Assembly: GCA_002701785.1 (NCBI GenBank)
Contig: NZXC01000044.1
Span: 1 to 5,080, forward strand
DNA length: 5,080 nucleotides
DNA from: Fidelibacterota bacterium
Lineage (GTDB): Bacteria; Fidelibacterota; Marinisomatia; Marinisomatales; TCS55
Direction: 5' to 3'
Numbering within the stretch: position 1 is the stretch's first letter; each line of letters opens with the position of its first letter. Shown here piece after piece: positions 1-5,080 of the stretch. Below the pieces are notes generated by a model that saw only the letters and a program-made list of their open reading frames with translations, was not told the origin of the DNA and did no database searches. The position numbers and the translations under genes were made by a program.

Positions 1-155
1 AAGAAGCACCAGCAGAAGAAGAAGCACCAGCAGAAGAAGAAGCACCAGCAGAAGAAGAAGCACCAGCAGAAGAAGAAGCAGATAGCAAAAAAGATAAAGA
101 GCCTAAAAATAAAAAATCTGCTAAGAAGAGCTCTGTAAAGAAGGCCAAAAAGTAA
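1..155 (+). CDS. rpsP: 30S ribosomal protein S16, C-terminal tail only (5' end outside window)
   Basis: The reading frame is open from the left edge (first full codon at base 3) to TAA at 153-155, giving 50 complete residues. It begins with four copies of EAPAEE, then a short EADSKKDKEP linker, then a basic end rich in Lys and Ser that finishes KKAKK. None of the conserved S16 core is inside the window. The assignment rests on position, since S16 is the usual gene directly before khpA-rimM-trmD-rplS, and on the known presence of long Ala/Glu then Lys-rich extensions on S16 in FCB-group bacteria. S16 binds 16S rRNA in the 30S body and helps its assembly; the tail is low-complexity, probably disordered, and of no known function. 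The acidic block followed by a basic block makes it a polyampholyte. It could instead be the tail of another charged protein, but gene order makes that unlikely. Confidence 0.8.
   Translation, partial: EAPAEEEAPAEEEAPAEEEAPAEEEADSKKDKEPKNKKSAKKSSVKKAKK
3..80 (+). repeat. Perfect 18-bp tandem repeat coding for EAPAEE
   Basis: Four identical 18-bp units (3-20, 21-38, 39-56, 57-74) of GAAGCACCAGCAGAAGAA are followed by a fifth partial unit (75-80). The first two bases of the window fit the end of a preceding unit, so the array probably continues to the left. The unit is a multiple of three, so copy-number changes would keep the S16 frame and only lengthen or shorten the tail. There are no substitutions between copies, even at third codon positions, which points to recent expansion or ongoing slippage or homogenisation. 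Confidence 0.95.
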
Positions 156-180
156 GGTCAAAATTGATGAAAAATGAAGA

Positions 181-209
181 TGGGTCATGCTAATAAGCAT
201 AAAGGCCCA
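181..209 (+). promoter_or_regulatory. RNA hairpin immediately before the khpA ribosome binding site
   Basis: TGGGTC (181-186) pairs with GGCCCA (204-209), with one T-G wobble, and ATGCT (187-191) pairs with AGCAT (196-200). The result is an 11-bp stem with an AATA loop and a three-A bulge (201-203). The base of the stem touches the SD sequence AAGGAGG (209-215). No T-run follows, so it is not a standard terminator. It could protect the 3' end of rpsP mRNA after processing, adjust khpA translation, or bind a protein; the sequence alone does not decide. Confidence 0.4.
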
Positions 210-210
210 A

Positions 211-215
211 GGAGG
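211..215 (+). promoter_or_regulatory. Shine-Dalgarno sequence of khpA (decides start)
   Basis: GGAGG lies 2 nt before the ATG at 218 but 8 nt before the ATG at 224. Only the second spacing is normal for initiation, so the shorter 77-residue KhpA is preferred. Confidence 0.75.
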
Positions 216-223
216 AAATGATC

Positions 224-457
224 ATGAAGGAGTTAATTGAAAGTATAGCAAAACATTTGGTAGACAAACCAGATGAGGTAAATGTAACAGATGTAGAAAC
301 GGAACAACGTATAATCTATGAATTGACTGTGGGTGAAGGTGATTATGGTAAAATTATCGGGAAGAGTGGCAGAAATATTTCAGCCATACGTACCATAGTG
401 TTTGCAATTAATGCTAAGCAAGGTGGTAAGCGCGCTCGTCTGGATGTAATTGATTAG
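224..457 (+). CDS. khpA: KhpA-type single KH-domain RNA-binding protein
   Basis: This 77-residue protein is one small KH domain, the length expected for the KhpA (YlqC) family. The RNA-binding GxxG loop is visible as GKSG at residues 46-49 inside GKIIGKSGRNISAIRT, followed by the usual helix and a short final strand (GGKRARLDVID). The N-terminal LVDKPDEV segment is also typical. KhpA is a cytoplasmic RNA chaperone that in Gram-positive bacteria pairs with KhpB/Jag and affects cell size and mRNA levels; whether this organism has KhpB cannot be seen here. The ATG at 224 is chosen over one at 218 because of SD spacing; the longer form would only add Met-Ile. It lies 68 nt after the S16 stop and 14 nt before rimM, in an order shared by many phyla. 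It ends in TAG. Confidence 0.93.
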   Translation: MKELIESIAKHLVDKPDEVNVTDVETEQRIIYELTVGEGDYGKIIGKSGRNISAIRTIVFAINAKQGGKRARLDVID

Positions 458-471
458 CTAGCGATTGAATT

Positions 472-972
472 ATGAATAAGCTTTTTCCTATAGGAGAAGT
501 TACTCGTGCATCTGGATTGAAAGGCGCAGTATCTGTTCGTCCATTATCCCGTTATTTTGAGGATTACATTCATTCTCATCAATTGCATATTGGACTTACA
601 GAAAAATCATCTAGTAAACTTAAGCTAAGAAAAATGGTAGGATCTGGAAAAAAATCTAGTTTTATCTTTGAAGGAATTAAAGATAGAGATAGTGCTAAAA
701 CTATTATTGGTAAAAAGATATTTGCATTAGTTGATGAGCTGGACTCCATCCATTTTCTCTCAAGTGATTTGATTGGATATGGAGTATTTACTGATGAAGG
801 AATCCATGTTGGGAGATTGGGAGAAATCCTTTGGCTTCCAGCAAATGATGCGTATGTAATTAATGATGGTGATAGAGAATTTCTGATTCCAATAATACCT
901 GAAATTGTTAAAAGCATAGATTATCCGCAAAGAGCAGTATTGATTACTCCTATGGAGGGATTATTAGATTGA
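472..972 (+). CDS. rimM: Ribosome maturation factor RimM
   Basis: This 166-residue protein has the two domains of RimM. The N-terminal barrel (about residues 4-87) carries the family pattern GEVTRASGLKGAVSVRPL. The C-terminal PRC-barrel (about 95-166) carries DLIGYGVFTDEG, the conserved ANDAYVI (124-130), FLIPIIPEIVKSID (137-150) and the terminal P-x-GLLD. RimM binds S19 in the 30S head and assists late 16S rRNA folding and processing. The length is normal. The start is fixed by an in-frame TGA at 466-468, six bases upstream, so ATG 472 is the first usable codon. No SD is visible in the 14 nt after the khpA stop, so translation probably depends on coupling to khpA or on an AU-rich leader. The stop TGA (970-972) lies inside the start region of trmD, with a 4-nt overlap. 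Confidence 0.95.
   Translation: MNKLFPIGEVTRASGLKGAVSVRPLSRYFEDYIHSHQLHIGLTEKSSSKLKLRKMVGSGKKSSFIFEGIKDRDSAKTIIGKKIFALVDELDSIHFLSSDLIGYGVFTDEGIHVGRLGEILWLPANDAYVINDGDREFLIPIIPEIVKSIDYPQRAVLITPMEGLLD
954..959 (+). promoter_or_regulatory. Shine-Dalgarno sequence of trmD inside the rimM end
   Basis: GGAGGG lies 9 nt before the TTG at 969. It supports initiation at this non-ATG codon and places the trmD ribosome binding site within the last codons of rimM. Confidence 0.75.
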
Positions 973-1697
973 AGACAATTTCAATAATTACACCGATACC
1001 AGATATGATCAATTCTATCATTGAACAATCTATATTGCGCAAAGCGATTGAAGGCGATGTAGTTAAATTTGATTTAGTAGATTTAAGGGATTATGGCATG
1101 GGGAATTATAGGCAGATTGATGATACTCCTTATGGAGGTGGCGGAGGTATGATTTTAATGGCCGAACCATTGTTTGCAGCCTTAGATCAAATTATTGATA
1201 ATTTGAAAGATGGTAATAATACGAAAATTATCTATCCTTCACCTCAAGGACAGTTGTGGTCACATAACAAAGCAATGGAAAATAGTGACTTCGAAAATCT
1301 TATATTTATTTGTGGTCATTATAAAGATATTGATCAGCGTGTGATTGATAAGTATGTGACTAATGAATATTCAATAGGTGATTATGTTGTTACTAATGGT
1401 GAAGTTCCTGCGATGATCATGATCGATAGTATTGTGAGATTAATACCAGGAGTGCTAAATAATTTTGATTCTGTAAAAACAGATTCATTTTTTTCTAGAA
1501 TAGAGCTTGATGCACCATATTATACTAGACCATCTGAGATTGAAAATTTAACGGTACCAGATGTTTTATTGAGCGGTGATCATGAAAAGATAAATAAATG
1601 GCGTAAGAATGAAAGACGCCTAAGAACTAAGAATAAACGTCCAGATTTATGGTCAAAGAGAACCAAAAAACTAGAATCATTGGAGGATAGGTCATGA
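969..1697 (+). CDS. trmD: tRNA (guanine37-N1)-methyltransferase TrmD
   Basis: TrmD is a SPOUT-class enzyme that transfers a methyl group from S-adenosylmethionine to N1 of G37, next to the anticodon, and so prevents +1 frameshifts. The 242-residue length is normal. Visible motifs are [11 protein letters not shown] (51-61), YPSPQG (89-94), the trefoil-knot segments [13 protein letters not shown] (114-126) and [11 protein letters not shown] (135-145), then [13 protein letters not shown] and DAPYYTRP, and [13 protein letters not shown] near the start of the C-terminal tRNA-binding domain. By alignment to E. coli TrmD from memory, D172 matches the general base D169 and R157 matches R154, so the enzyme should be active. 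Two cofactor-loop positions differ from the common form: KD for EG in GHYKDID, and N for the first G of GGE. The start is TTG at 969, overlapping the rimM stop as TTGA and backed by an SD. The basic C-terminal end is short, and the stop overlaps rplS. Confidence 0.96.
   Translation: MKTISIITPIPDMINSIIEQSILRKAIEGDVVKFDLVDLRDYGMGNYRQIDDTPYGGGGGMILMAEPLFAALDQIIDNLKDGNNTKIIYPSPQGQLWSHNKAMENSDFENLIFICGHYKDIDQRVIDKYVTNEYSIGDYVVTNGEVPAMIMIDSIVRLIPGVLNNFDSVKTDSFFSRIELDAPYYTRPSEIENLTVPDVLLSGDHEKINKWRKNERRLRTKNKRPDLWSKRTKKLESLEDRS
1682..1686 (+). promoter_or_regulatory. Shine-Dalgarno sequence of rplS inside the trmD end
   Basis: GGAGG lies 7 nt before ATG 1694, within the last trmD codons. Together with the ATGA stop/start overlap it indicates coupled translation of trmD and rplS. 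Confidence 0.75.
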
Positions 1698-2035
1698 ATA
1701 AATTACAAGAAGCGGTAAAAGATCAGTTGAGAGATGACTTGCCGGAATTTTCTCCAGGAGATACTCTCTCCATTGGAGTAAGGGTTGTGGAAGGCGGTAA
1801 AGAACGATTGCAAATCTTTAAAGGTGTAGTTATCTCTAAAAGTGGCGGCGGCGTAGAAGAAACTTTTACAGTACGTAAAATCTCTGGTGGAGTTGGCGTA
1901 GAGAGAATTTTTCCATTGCATTCTCCAATGATAAATTCAATCAAAGTGGATCGCAAAGGAAAGGTTCGACGTGCAAAGCTACATTATTTGCGTGGATTAA
2001 CTGGTAAAGCAACAAGAATTACAGAAAAACGCTAA
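1694..2035 (+). CDS. rplS: 50S ribosomal protein L19
   Basis: L19 sits at the 30S-50S interface of the large subunit. The 113-residue length is normal, and nearly the whole protein matches the family pattern: [20 protein letters not shown] (19-38), [32 protein letters not shown] (58-77), then [20 protein letters not shown] (82-101) and the final GKATRI. ATG 1694 overlaps the trmD stop as ATGA and has a well-placed GGAGG, so it should be translated as part of the operon. It ends in TAA at 2033-2035, which is itself inside the first downstream hairpin. No unusual substitution was noticed; Lys replaces the common Glu in the FEGVVI segment. Confidence 0.97.
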   Translation: MNKLQEAVKDQLRDDLPEFSPGDTLSIGVRVVEGGKERLQIFKGVVISKSGGGVEETFTVRKISGGVGVERIFPLHSPMINSIKVDRKGKVRRAKLHYLRGLTGKATRITEKR

Positions 2036-2050
2036 TCTTAGCGTATTTAT
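2029..2050 (+). terminator. Possible terminator hairpin overlapping the rplS stop codon
   Basis: ACGCTAA (2029-2035) and TTAGCGT (2038-2044) are perfect inverted repeats separated by TC. Allowing for a minimum loop, about 6 bp form around a four-base loop. The following ATTTAT (2045-2050) is only a weak T-tract. The left arm includes the rplS stop, so a terminating ribosome would cover it. It may act with the next hairpin or mark the mRNA 3' end. Confidence 0.4.
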
Positions 2051-2061
2051 CCTATTTTCGA

Positions 2062-2100
2062 CCTCGTTATCCTATACTGGTAATGAGGGCTTATCTATTT
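2062..2100 (+). terminator. Probable Rho-independent terminator of the rpsP-rplS operon
   Basis: CCTCGTTA (2062-2069) pairs with TAATGAGG (2081-2088) with one G-T wobble. CC (2071-2072) pairs with GG (2079-2080) across a single bulged T, leaving a six-base loop TATACT. A T-rich stretch TTATCTATTT (2091-2100) follows after GC. The imperfect T-run lowers confidence, but the position between the ribosomal operon and a functionally unrelated gene fits. Confidence 0.5.
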
Positions 2101-2143
2101 AAATATATAAAAAAATAATTCTGCTTTTATAGCTCTATTTAAT

Positions 2144-2149
2144 TATAAT
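2144..2149 (+). promoter_or_regulatory. Candidate -10 element for the MFS-selAB group
   Basis: TATAAT at 2144-2149 is a perfect -10 match in the AT-rich gap after the terminators. Transcription would start near 2156, giving a leader of roughly 18 nt before ATG 2174. No convincing -35 hexamer lies 16-18 nt upstream. In DNA this AT-rich, a TATAAT occurs easily by chance; another lies at 2168-2173, directly against the ATG. Confidence 0.25.
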
Positions 2150-2173
2150 ATTTGAGAATTGAATATTTATAAT

Positions 2174-3340
2174 ATGAATCGAAAAGAAAAAATAATATTA
2201 ACGATTACAGGCGGAGCCCATTTATCTGTTCATGCGTTAATGTTAGCGCTTCCAAGTCTGATTCCAATTTTTATGAGAGAGTTCAATATAGGAATAGATG
2301 TTTTAGGCGTTGTTGTTACCATTAGCGCATTCATGTTTGGAATTGGAGCTATTCCATCTGGTTGGCTTGAGAGTAAGATTGGTGGAAAAACATTATTAAT
2401 ATTATATTTATTTGGTTCTAGTTTTTCAGCAATACTTGTTTCAATATCTAATTCATTCTATCTATTGGTTTTTGGTTTAGGCTTATTAGGTCTTTCATCG
2501 AGTATATATCACCCTGCCGGACTTACATTGATTTCTAATCGCGTTCATCATATAACAAAGGGTATGGCAGTTCATGGTGTTTTTGGCTCAACAGGATCAG
2601 CAATTGGCCCTATATTAGCAACTACTCTTGCTCTTTTTATCTCCTGGCGTGCATCGTATGCAATTTTAGGATTATTTAATTGCGCTCTGGGAATCGCTTC
2701 AATATTATTAATTCCATCAAGGAACAAAGCTAAAGATATTGAAATAATGGATAATAAAAAGGGTGCTAACAAAACAAATCGTATAGCTTTGCTATTCTTT
2801 TATATAACTAATCTGATTATGGGGTTTGTATACTATGGATTCACAACATTTATGCCAATTCACTTTGCTGAGAATACGAAAGAATTCCTTCCTTTTATTC
2901 CCGATACTATGAAGGCAGGTATCTTCCCTTCTTTTGTATTTTTATCCGGAATTATTGGTCAAATTATTGGTGGTAAACTCGGAACGCGTTTCAATAGGAT
3001 TGGTATCCTACCATATATTATTGCGATCAATATCCCTTTTTTATTGTTAATGAGTTATACCAAAGGGATTTTGCTTATTTTTTGTAGTTTAGGTCTTGGA
3101 ATGGCGTATTTTAGCAGTCAACCAATAAGTAATACAATTATTGCAGATTTAACACATAGCAATAATAGAGGAATAGGGTATGGAATCAATTTCTTTTTAA
3201 GCATGGGCATAGGATCCGTTGCAGCAATGGCTGGTGGCGTCCTTGCAATAAATTATGGAACTACAATTGTGTTTCTTTCTTTAGGCTTTTTACTTATTCC
3301 AGCCATATTTACAAGTTATATTATTATTTTGAAATCATGA
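2174..3340 (+). CDS. Major facilitator superfamily transporter, substrate unknown
   Basis: This 388-residue polytopic membrane protein has about twelve hydrophobic segments in two halves. Segments 1-6 span roughly residues 8-181. A hydrophilic cytoplasmic loop rich in Lys/Asp/Asn follows (about 182-204), then segments 7-12 (about 204-384). A degenerate MFS motif A follows segment 2 (SGWLESKIGGKTLL), and a related GGKLGTRFNR follows segment 8. GLSSSIYHPAG in segment 4 resembles the Ser-x-x-x-His-Pro-Ala pattern of fosmidomycin-resistance (Fsr)-like MFS exporters, but this is not enough to name a substrate. ATG 2174 is preferred; the frame also allows TTG 2159 (five more residues) after an in-frame TGA at 2153. 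Neither has a clear SD. It follows the ribosomal operon terminators and lies 43 nt before selA, so it may share a transcript with selAB. No frameshift or damage is visible. Confidence 0.85.
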   Translation: MNRKEKIILTITGGAHLSVHALMLALPSLIPIFMREFNIGIDVLGVVVTISAFMFGIGAIPSGWLESKIGGKTLLILYLFGSSFSAILVSISNSFYLLVFGLGLLGLSSSIYHPAGLTLISNRVHHITKGMAVHGVFGSTGSAIGPILATTLALFISWRASYAILGLFNCALGIASILLIPSRNKAKDIEIMDNKKGANKTNRIALLFFYITNLIMGFVYYGFTTFMPIHFAENTKEFLPFIPDTMKAGIFPSFVFLSGIIGQIIGGKLGTRFNRIGILPYIIAINIPFLLLMSYTKGILLIFCSLGLGMAYFSSQPISNTIIADLTHSNNRGIGYGINFFLSMGIGSVAAMAGGVLAINYGTTIVFLSLGFLLIPAIFTSYIIILKS

Positions 3341-3383
3341 TTGTTGTTTTAGTGCCAAAACTTTATCTACTTTATAGATTAAT

Positions 3384-4754
3384 ATGATTAATAAGCAGTT
3401 AAAGGAACTTCCATCAGTATCTCAAGTTATACATGAGATAAATGATAGTATAACCATACACAATAGATATTTAAAGGATATTATTAATTCAGAAATTAAG
3501 CTATATAGAAAATTGGCGCAGTCCAATGAATTAAATTATACACGTAGGGAGATTATTAAGAGTATTATTCAAGAAGTCAAAAAATTGAATCAATCTTCAA
3601 TCAAAAATATAATTAATGGTACGGGTATAGTATTACATACGGGTTTTGGACGCGCTCCTATATCAAAAAAAATAATACAAAGAGTGGCAACTAAATTGGA
3701 TGGTTATATTAATTTAGAATTTGATTTGTTTGAGGGGAAACGTGGTTACCGACAAAATCATTTATCCAGAATGTCTAATGCAATATTTGGTTCTCAATCT
3801 AGTCTATTAGTTAATAATAATGCGTCTGCTGTTCTATTATCCCTTAATTCTTTAGCAGAGGGTAAAGATGTAATTGTATCTAGGGGTCAGGAAGTTGAGA
3901 TTGGTGGTTCTTTCCGCATACCTGATATAATTCAAAAAAGTCATGCAAAACTTGTAGAAGTAGGAACTACAAATAGGACTCATTTAATTGACTATGAAAA
4001 AGCAATATCATCATCTACAGGTATTATTTTATGGGCCCATACGAGCAACTATGTTGTTAAGGGTTTTACAAAAGAAGTGTCGCTTAAAGATTTAGCTTTG
4101 CTATCAAAGAAAAAACGAATTCCTCTTGTTGTAGATTTAGGATCTGGAACGATTATTTCGACAGATAATTATAATTTACCTAAGGAAAAAAATATTCAAG
4201 AGATTTCTAATACAGGTGCTGATATTATAACTTTTTCTGGAGATAAATTAATAGGAGGTCCTCAATGTGGGTTTATTATTGGGAAAAAAAGATATATAAA
4301 TAAGATCTCACAAAATCCTTTGCACAGAACGTATCGATGTGATAAGTGGACCATAGCTTTTATGGAAGAAACGCTCAAGACTTTTCAATCAGAGAAAAAA
4401 TTTGACTCAAACAATCTATCTTTAAAATTACTTACTACTTCTAGAAGAGAATTAATTGTCAGAGGAAAAAGAATTATTGAAAAAATTCCTAAAAGTAAGG
4501 TAAAGGTCCTAGGACTTACTTTAGAAGAATCTTTTGTAGAGGCAGGGAGTGGTTCATTGCCTTTAAAATCTATCCCTAGTGCAGTTTTAAAATTTCGACC
4601 TAAGGAAATATCTATATCTTCATTGGCAAAAGCTTTTCGTTTAGGTAAACAGCCTGTCGTAGGTTATACGAAAGGAAATGTTTTTTATATTGATTTAAAA
4701 GCGGTATTACCTAGTCAAATATCTCAATTGATTGCATCAATTAAGAAGGTCTAG
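3384..4754 (+). CDS. selA: L-seryl-tRNA(Sec) selenium transferase SelA
   Basis: SelA is a PLP enzyme that converts Ser-tRNA(Sec) to Sec-tRNA(Sec) using selenophosphate. The 456 residues are close to the family length. Residues 1-70 form the helical N-terminal tRNA-binding part. The core then shows [18 protein letters not shown] (77-94), [46 protein letters not shown] (165-181), [15 protein letters not shown] and [13 protein letters not shown] (284-296), with the PLP lysine at K288. [11 protein letters not shown] supplies R315 and R318, which with R90 match the active-site arginines described for Aquifex SelA (from memory), with the same spacing from the lysine. The C-terminal domain holds [19 protein letters not shown] and [12 protein letters not shown] 3384 is fixed by an in-frame TAG at 3375. 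No SD is visible. selB starts one base after its stop, so the two are surely cotranscribed. Confidence 0.96.
   Translation: MINKQLKELPSVSQVIHEINDSITIHNRYLKDIINSEIKLYRKLAQSNELNYTRREIIKSIIQEVKKLNQSSIKNIINGTGIVLHTGFGRAPISKKIIQRVATKLDGYINLEFDLFEGKRGYRQNHLSRMSNAIFGSQSSLLVNNNASAVLLSLNSLAEGKDVIVSRGQEVEIGGSFRIPDIIQKSHAKLVEVGTTNRTHLIDYEKAISSSTGIILWAHTSNYVVKGFTKEVSLKDLALLSKKKRIPLVVDLGSGTIISTDNYNLPKEKNIQEISNTGADIITFSGDKLIGGPQCGFIIGKKRYINKISQNPLHRTYRCDKWTIAFMEETLKTFQSEKKFDSNNLSLKLLTTSRRELIVRGKRIIEKIPKSKVKVLGLTLEESFVEAGSGSLPLKSIPSAVLKFRPKEISISSLAKAFRLGKQPVVGYTKGNVFYIDLKAVLPSQISQLIASIKKV
4744..4749 (+). promoter_or_regulatory. Shine-Dalgarno-like site for the selB TTG start
   Basis: AGAAGG within the last selA codons lies 6 nt before TTG 4756. 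The match is partial but well spaced, and it is the main support for choosing this non-ATG codon besides the protein alignment. Confidence 0.5.
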
Positions 4755-4755
4755 T

Positions 4756-5080
4756 TTGTCTCACGTAGTTATAGGGACTGCTGGACATATTGATCATGGT
4801 AAAACATCTCTGGTCAAAGCTCTCACAGGTACGGATACAGACAGGTTAATTGATGAAAAAAAAAGAGGAATGACAATTGATTTAGGTTTCGCGTTTCTTA
4901 ATGATAATATCACGATTATTGATATGCCTGGACATGAAAAATTTGTACGAAACATGGTAGCAGGTGTATCTAATATTCATATTGCATTATTAGTAGTTGC
5001 TGTAGATGATGGTATTATGCCACAAACCAAAGAACATCTTCAAATTTTACAAATTTTAAATATTTCTACATGCATAATTG
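4756..5080 (+). CDS. selB: Selenocysteine-specific elongation factor SelB, N-terminal part (runs off window)
   Basis: The first 108 residues of a translational GTPase are present; the frame stays open to the window edge. The G1 P-loop is [13 protein letters not shown] (7-19), G2 is RGMTIDLGF (37-45) and G3 is [15 protein letters not shown] (56-70). The TIDLGF and PGHEKF variants separate SelB from EF-Tu, which has RGITI and [22 protein letters not shown] follows; G4 and the winged-helix domains that bind the SECIS RNA lie beyond the window. SelB carries Sec-tRNA to the ribosome at UGA codons marked by a SECIS hairpin. The chosen start is TTG 4756, one base after the selA stop (TAG 4752-4754), because it puts the Met directly before [16 protein letters not shown] as in relatives, and no ATG or GTG sits closer. 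A nine-A run (4856-4864) lies in the G2 region. Confidence 0.95.
   Translation, partial: MSHVVIGTAGHIDHGKTSLVKALTGTDTDRLIDEKKRGMTIDLGFAFLNDNITIIDMPGHEKFVRNMVAGVSNIHIALLVVAVDDGIMPQTKEHLQILQILNISTCII

Noticed and set aside
1..80. CRISPR-like or satellite array from the regular 18-bp repeats
   Set aside because: The units are contiguous without spacers and keep a single coding frame into the S16 tail; this is an in-gene tandem repeat.
167..193. Eight-residue open frame (ATG to TAA) before khpA, possible leader peptide
   Set aside because: It has no SD and no run of regulatory codons, and it would overlap the hairpin; such a short frame is expected by chance.
579..917. 112-codon open frame on the - strand opposite rimM
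   Set aside because: It lies fully antisense to a well-supported conserved gene, and its translation shows no recognisable domain; an incidental open frame.
970..972. UGA stops of rimM, trmD (1695-1697) and the MFS gene (3338-3340) as possible selenocysteine codons, given selAB
   Set aside because: Reading through each reaches another stop within 3 to 6 codons, all three proteins already end at their normal family lengths, and no SECIS-like hairpin follows.
1413..1432. Palindromic GATCATGATC inside trmD as a possible operator
   Set aside because: It encodes conserved TrmD residues (the AMIMID region), is far from any promoter, and short palindromes are common.
1703..1956. Two overlapping - strand open frames opposite rplS
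   Set aside because: Both lie antisense to highly conserved L19 codons, have no start-site support and show no recognisable features.
2572..2772. 66-codon - strand open frame opposite the MFS gene
   Set aside because: It is antisense to membrane-segment codons of an intact MFS gene; its hydrophobic composition mirrors the sense strand.
3365..3379. ATCTA/TAGAT inverted repeat just before selA
   Set aside because: It is only five mostly A-T pairs with no T-tract; too weak to call a terminator or regulatory element.

Overview
The window is a bacterial chromosomal segment with every recognised gene on the + strand. It is AT-rich outside the first 80 bases. The left part is a ribosome and tRNA-maturation operon in the widespread order rpsP - khpA - rimM - trmD - rplS. 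The right part is an unassigned MFS transporter followed by selA and the start of selB, the core machinery for selenocysteine synthesis and decoding.

Layout: bases 1-155 hold the C-terminal tail of a protein that is very probably ribosomal protein S16. It contains four perfect 18-bp repeats followed by a lysine-rich end. A compact RNA hairpin (181-209) sits directly before the Shine-Dalgarno (SD) sequence of khpA (224-457). rimM (472-972) and trmD (969-1697) overlap through TTGA, and trmD and rplS (1694-2035) overlap through ATGA, so the group looks translationally coupled. Two hairpins at and just after the rplS stop probably end the operon. An AT-rich gap leads to the MFS gene (2174-3340). 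selA (3384-4754) follows after 43 bases, and selB (4756 to the window edge) starts one base after the selA stop.

Function: the left operon covers 30S and 50S proteins (S16, L19), 30S maturation (RimM), an RNA-binding KH protein (KhpA) and m1G37 methylation of tRNA (TrmD). The right group makes Sec-tRNA (SelA) and delivers it to UGA codons (SelB), so the organism should make selenoproteins. No selenoprotein reading frame, selC or selD is visible here.

Organism: an acidic Ala/Pro/Glu-rich then Lys-rich S16 tail, a GHYK-type TrmD knot loop and weak or absent SD sequences before several genes suggest the FCB superphylum. The complete rpsP-khpA-rimM-trmD-rplS order together with selAB would fit a Marinimicrobia (SAR406)-like lineage better than typical Bacteroidetes. 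This is inference from memory of the families, not a database result.

I did not find an undescribed system. Most of the window is conserved housekeeping sequence. The points worth a second look are the S16 tail repeat, the hairpin before khpA, unusual residues in the TrmD cofactor loops, and the MFS gene next to selAB.
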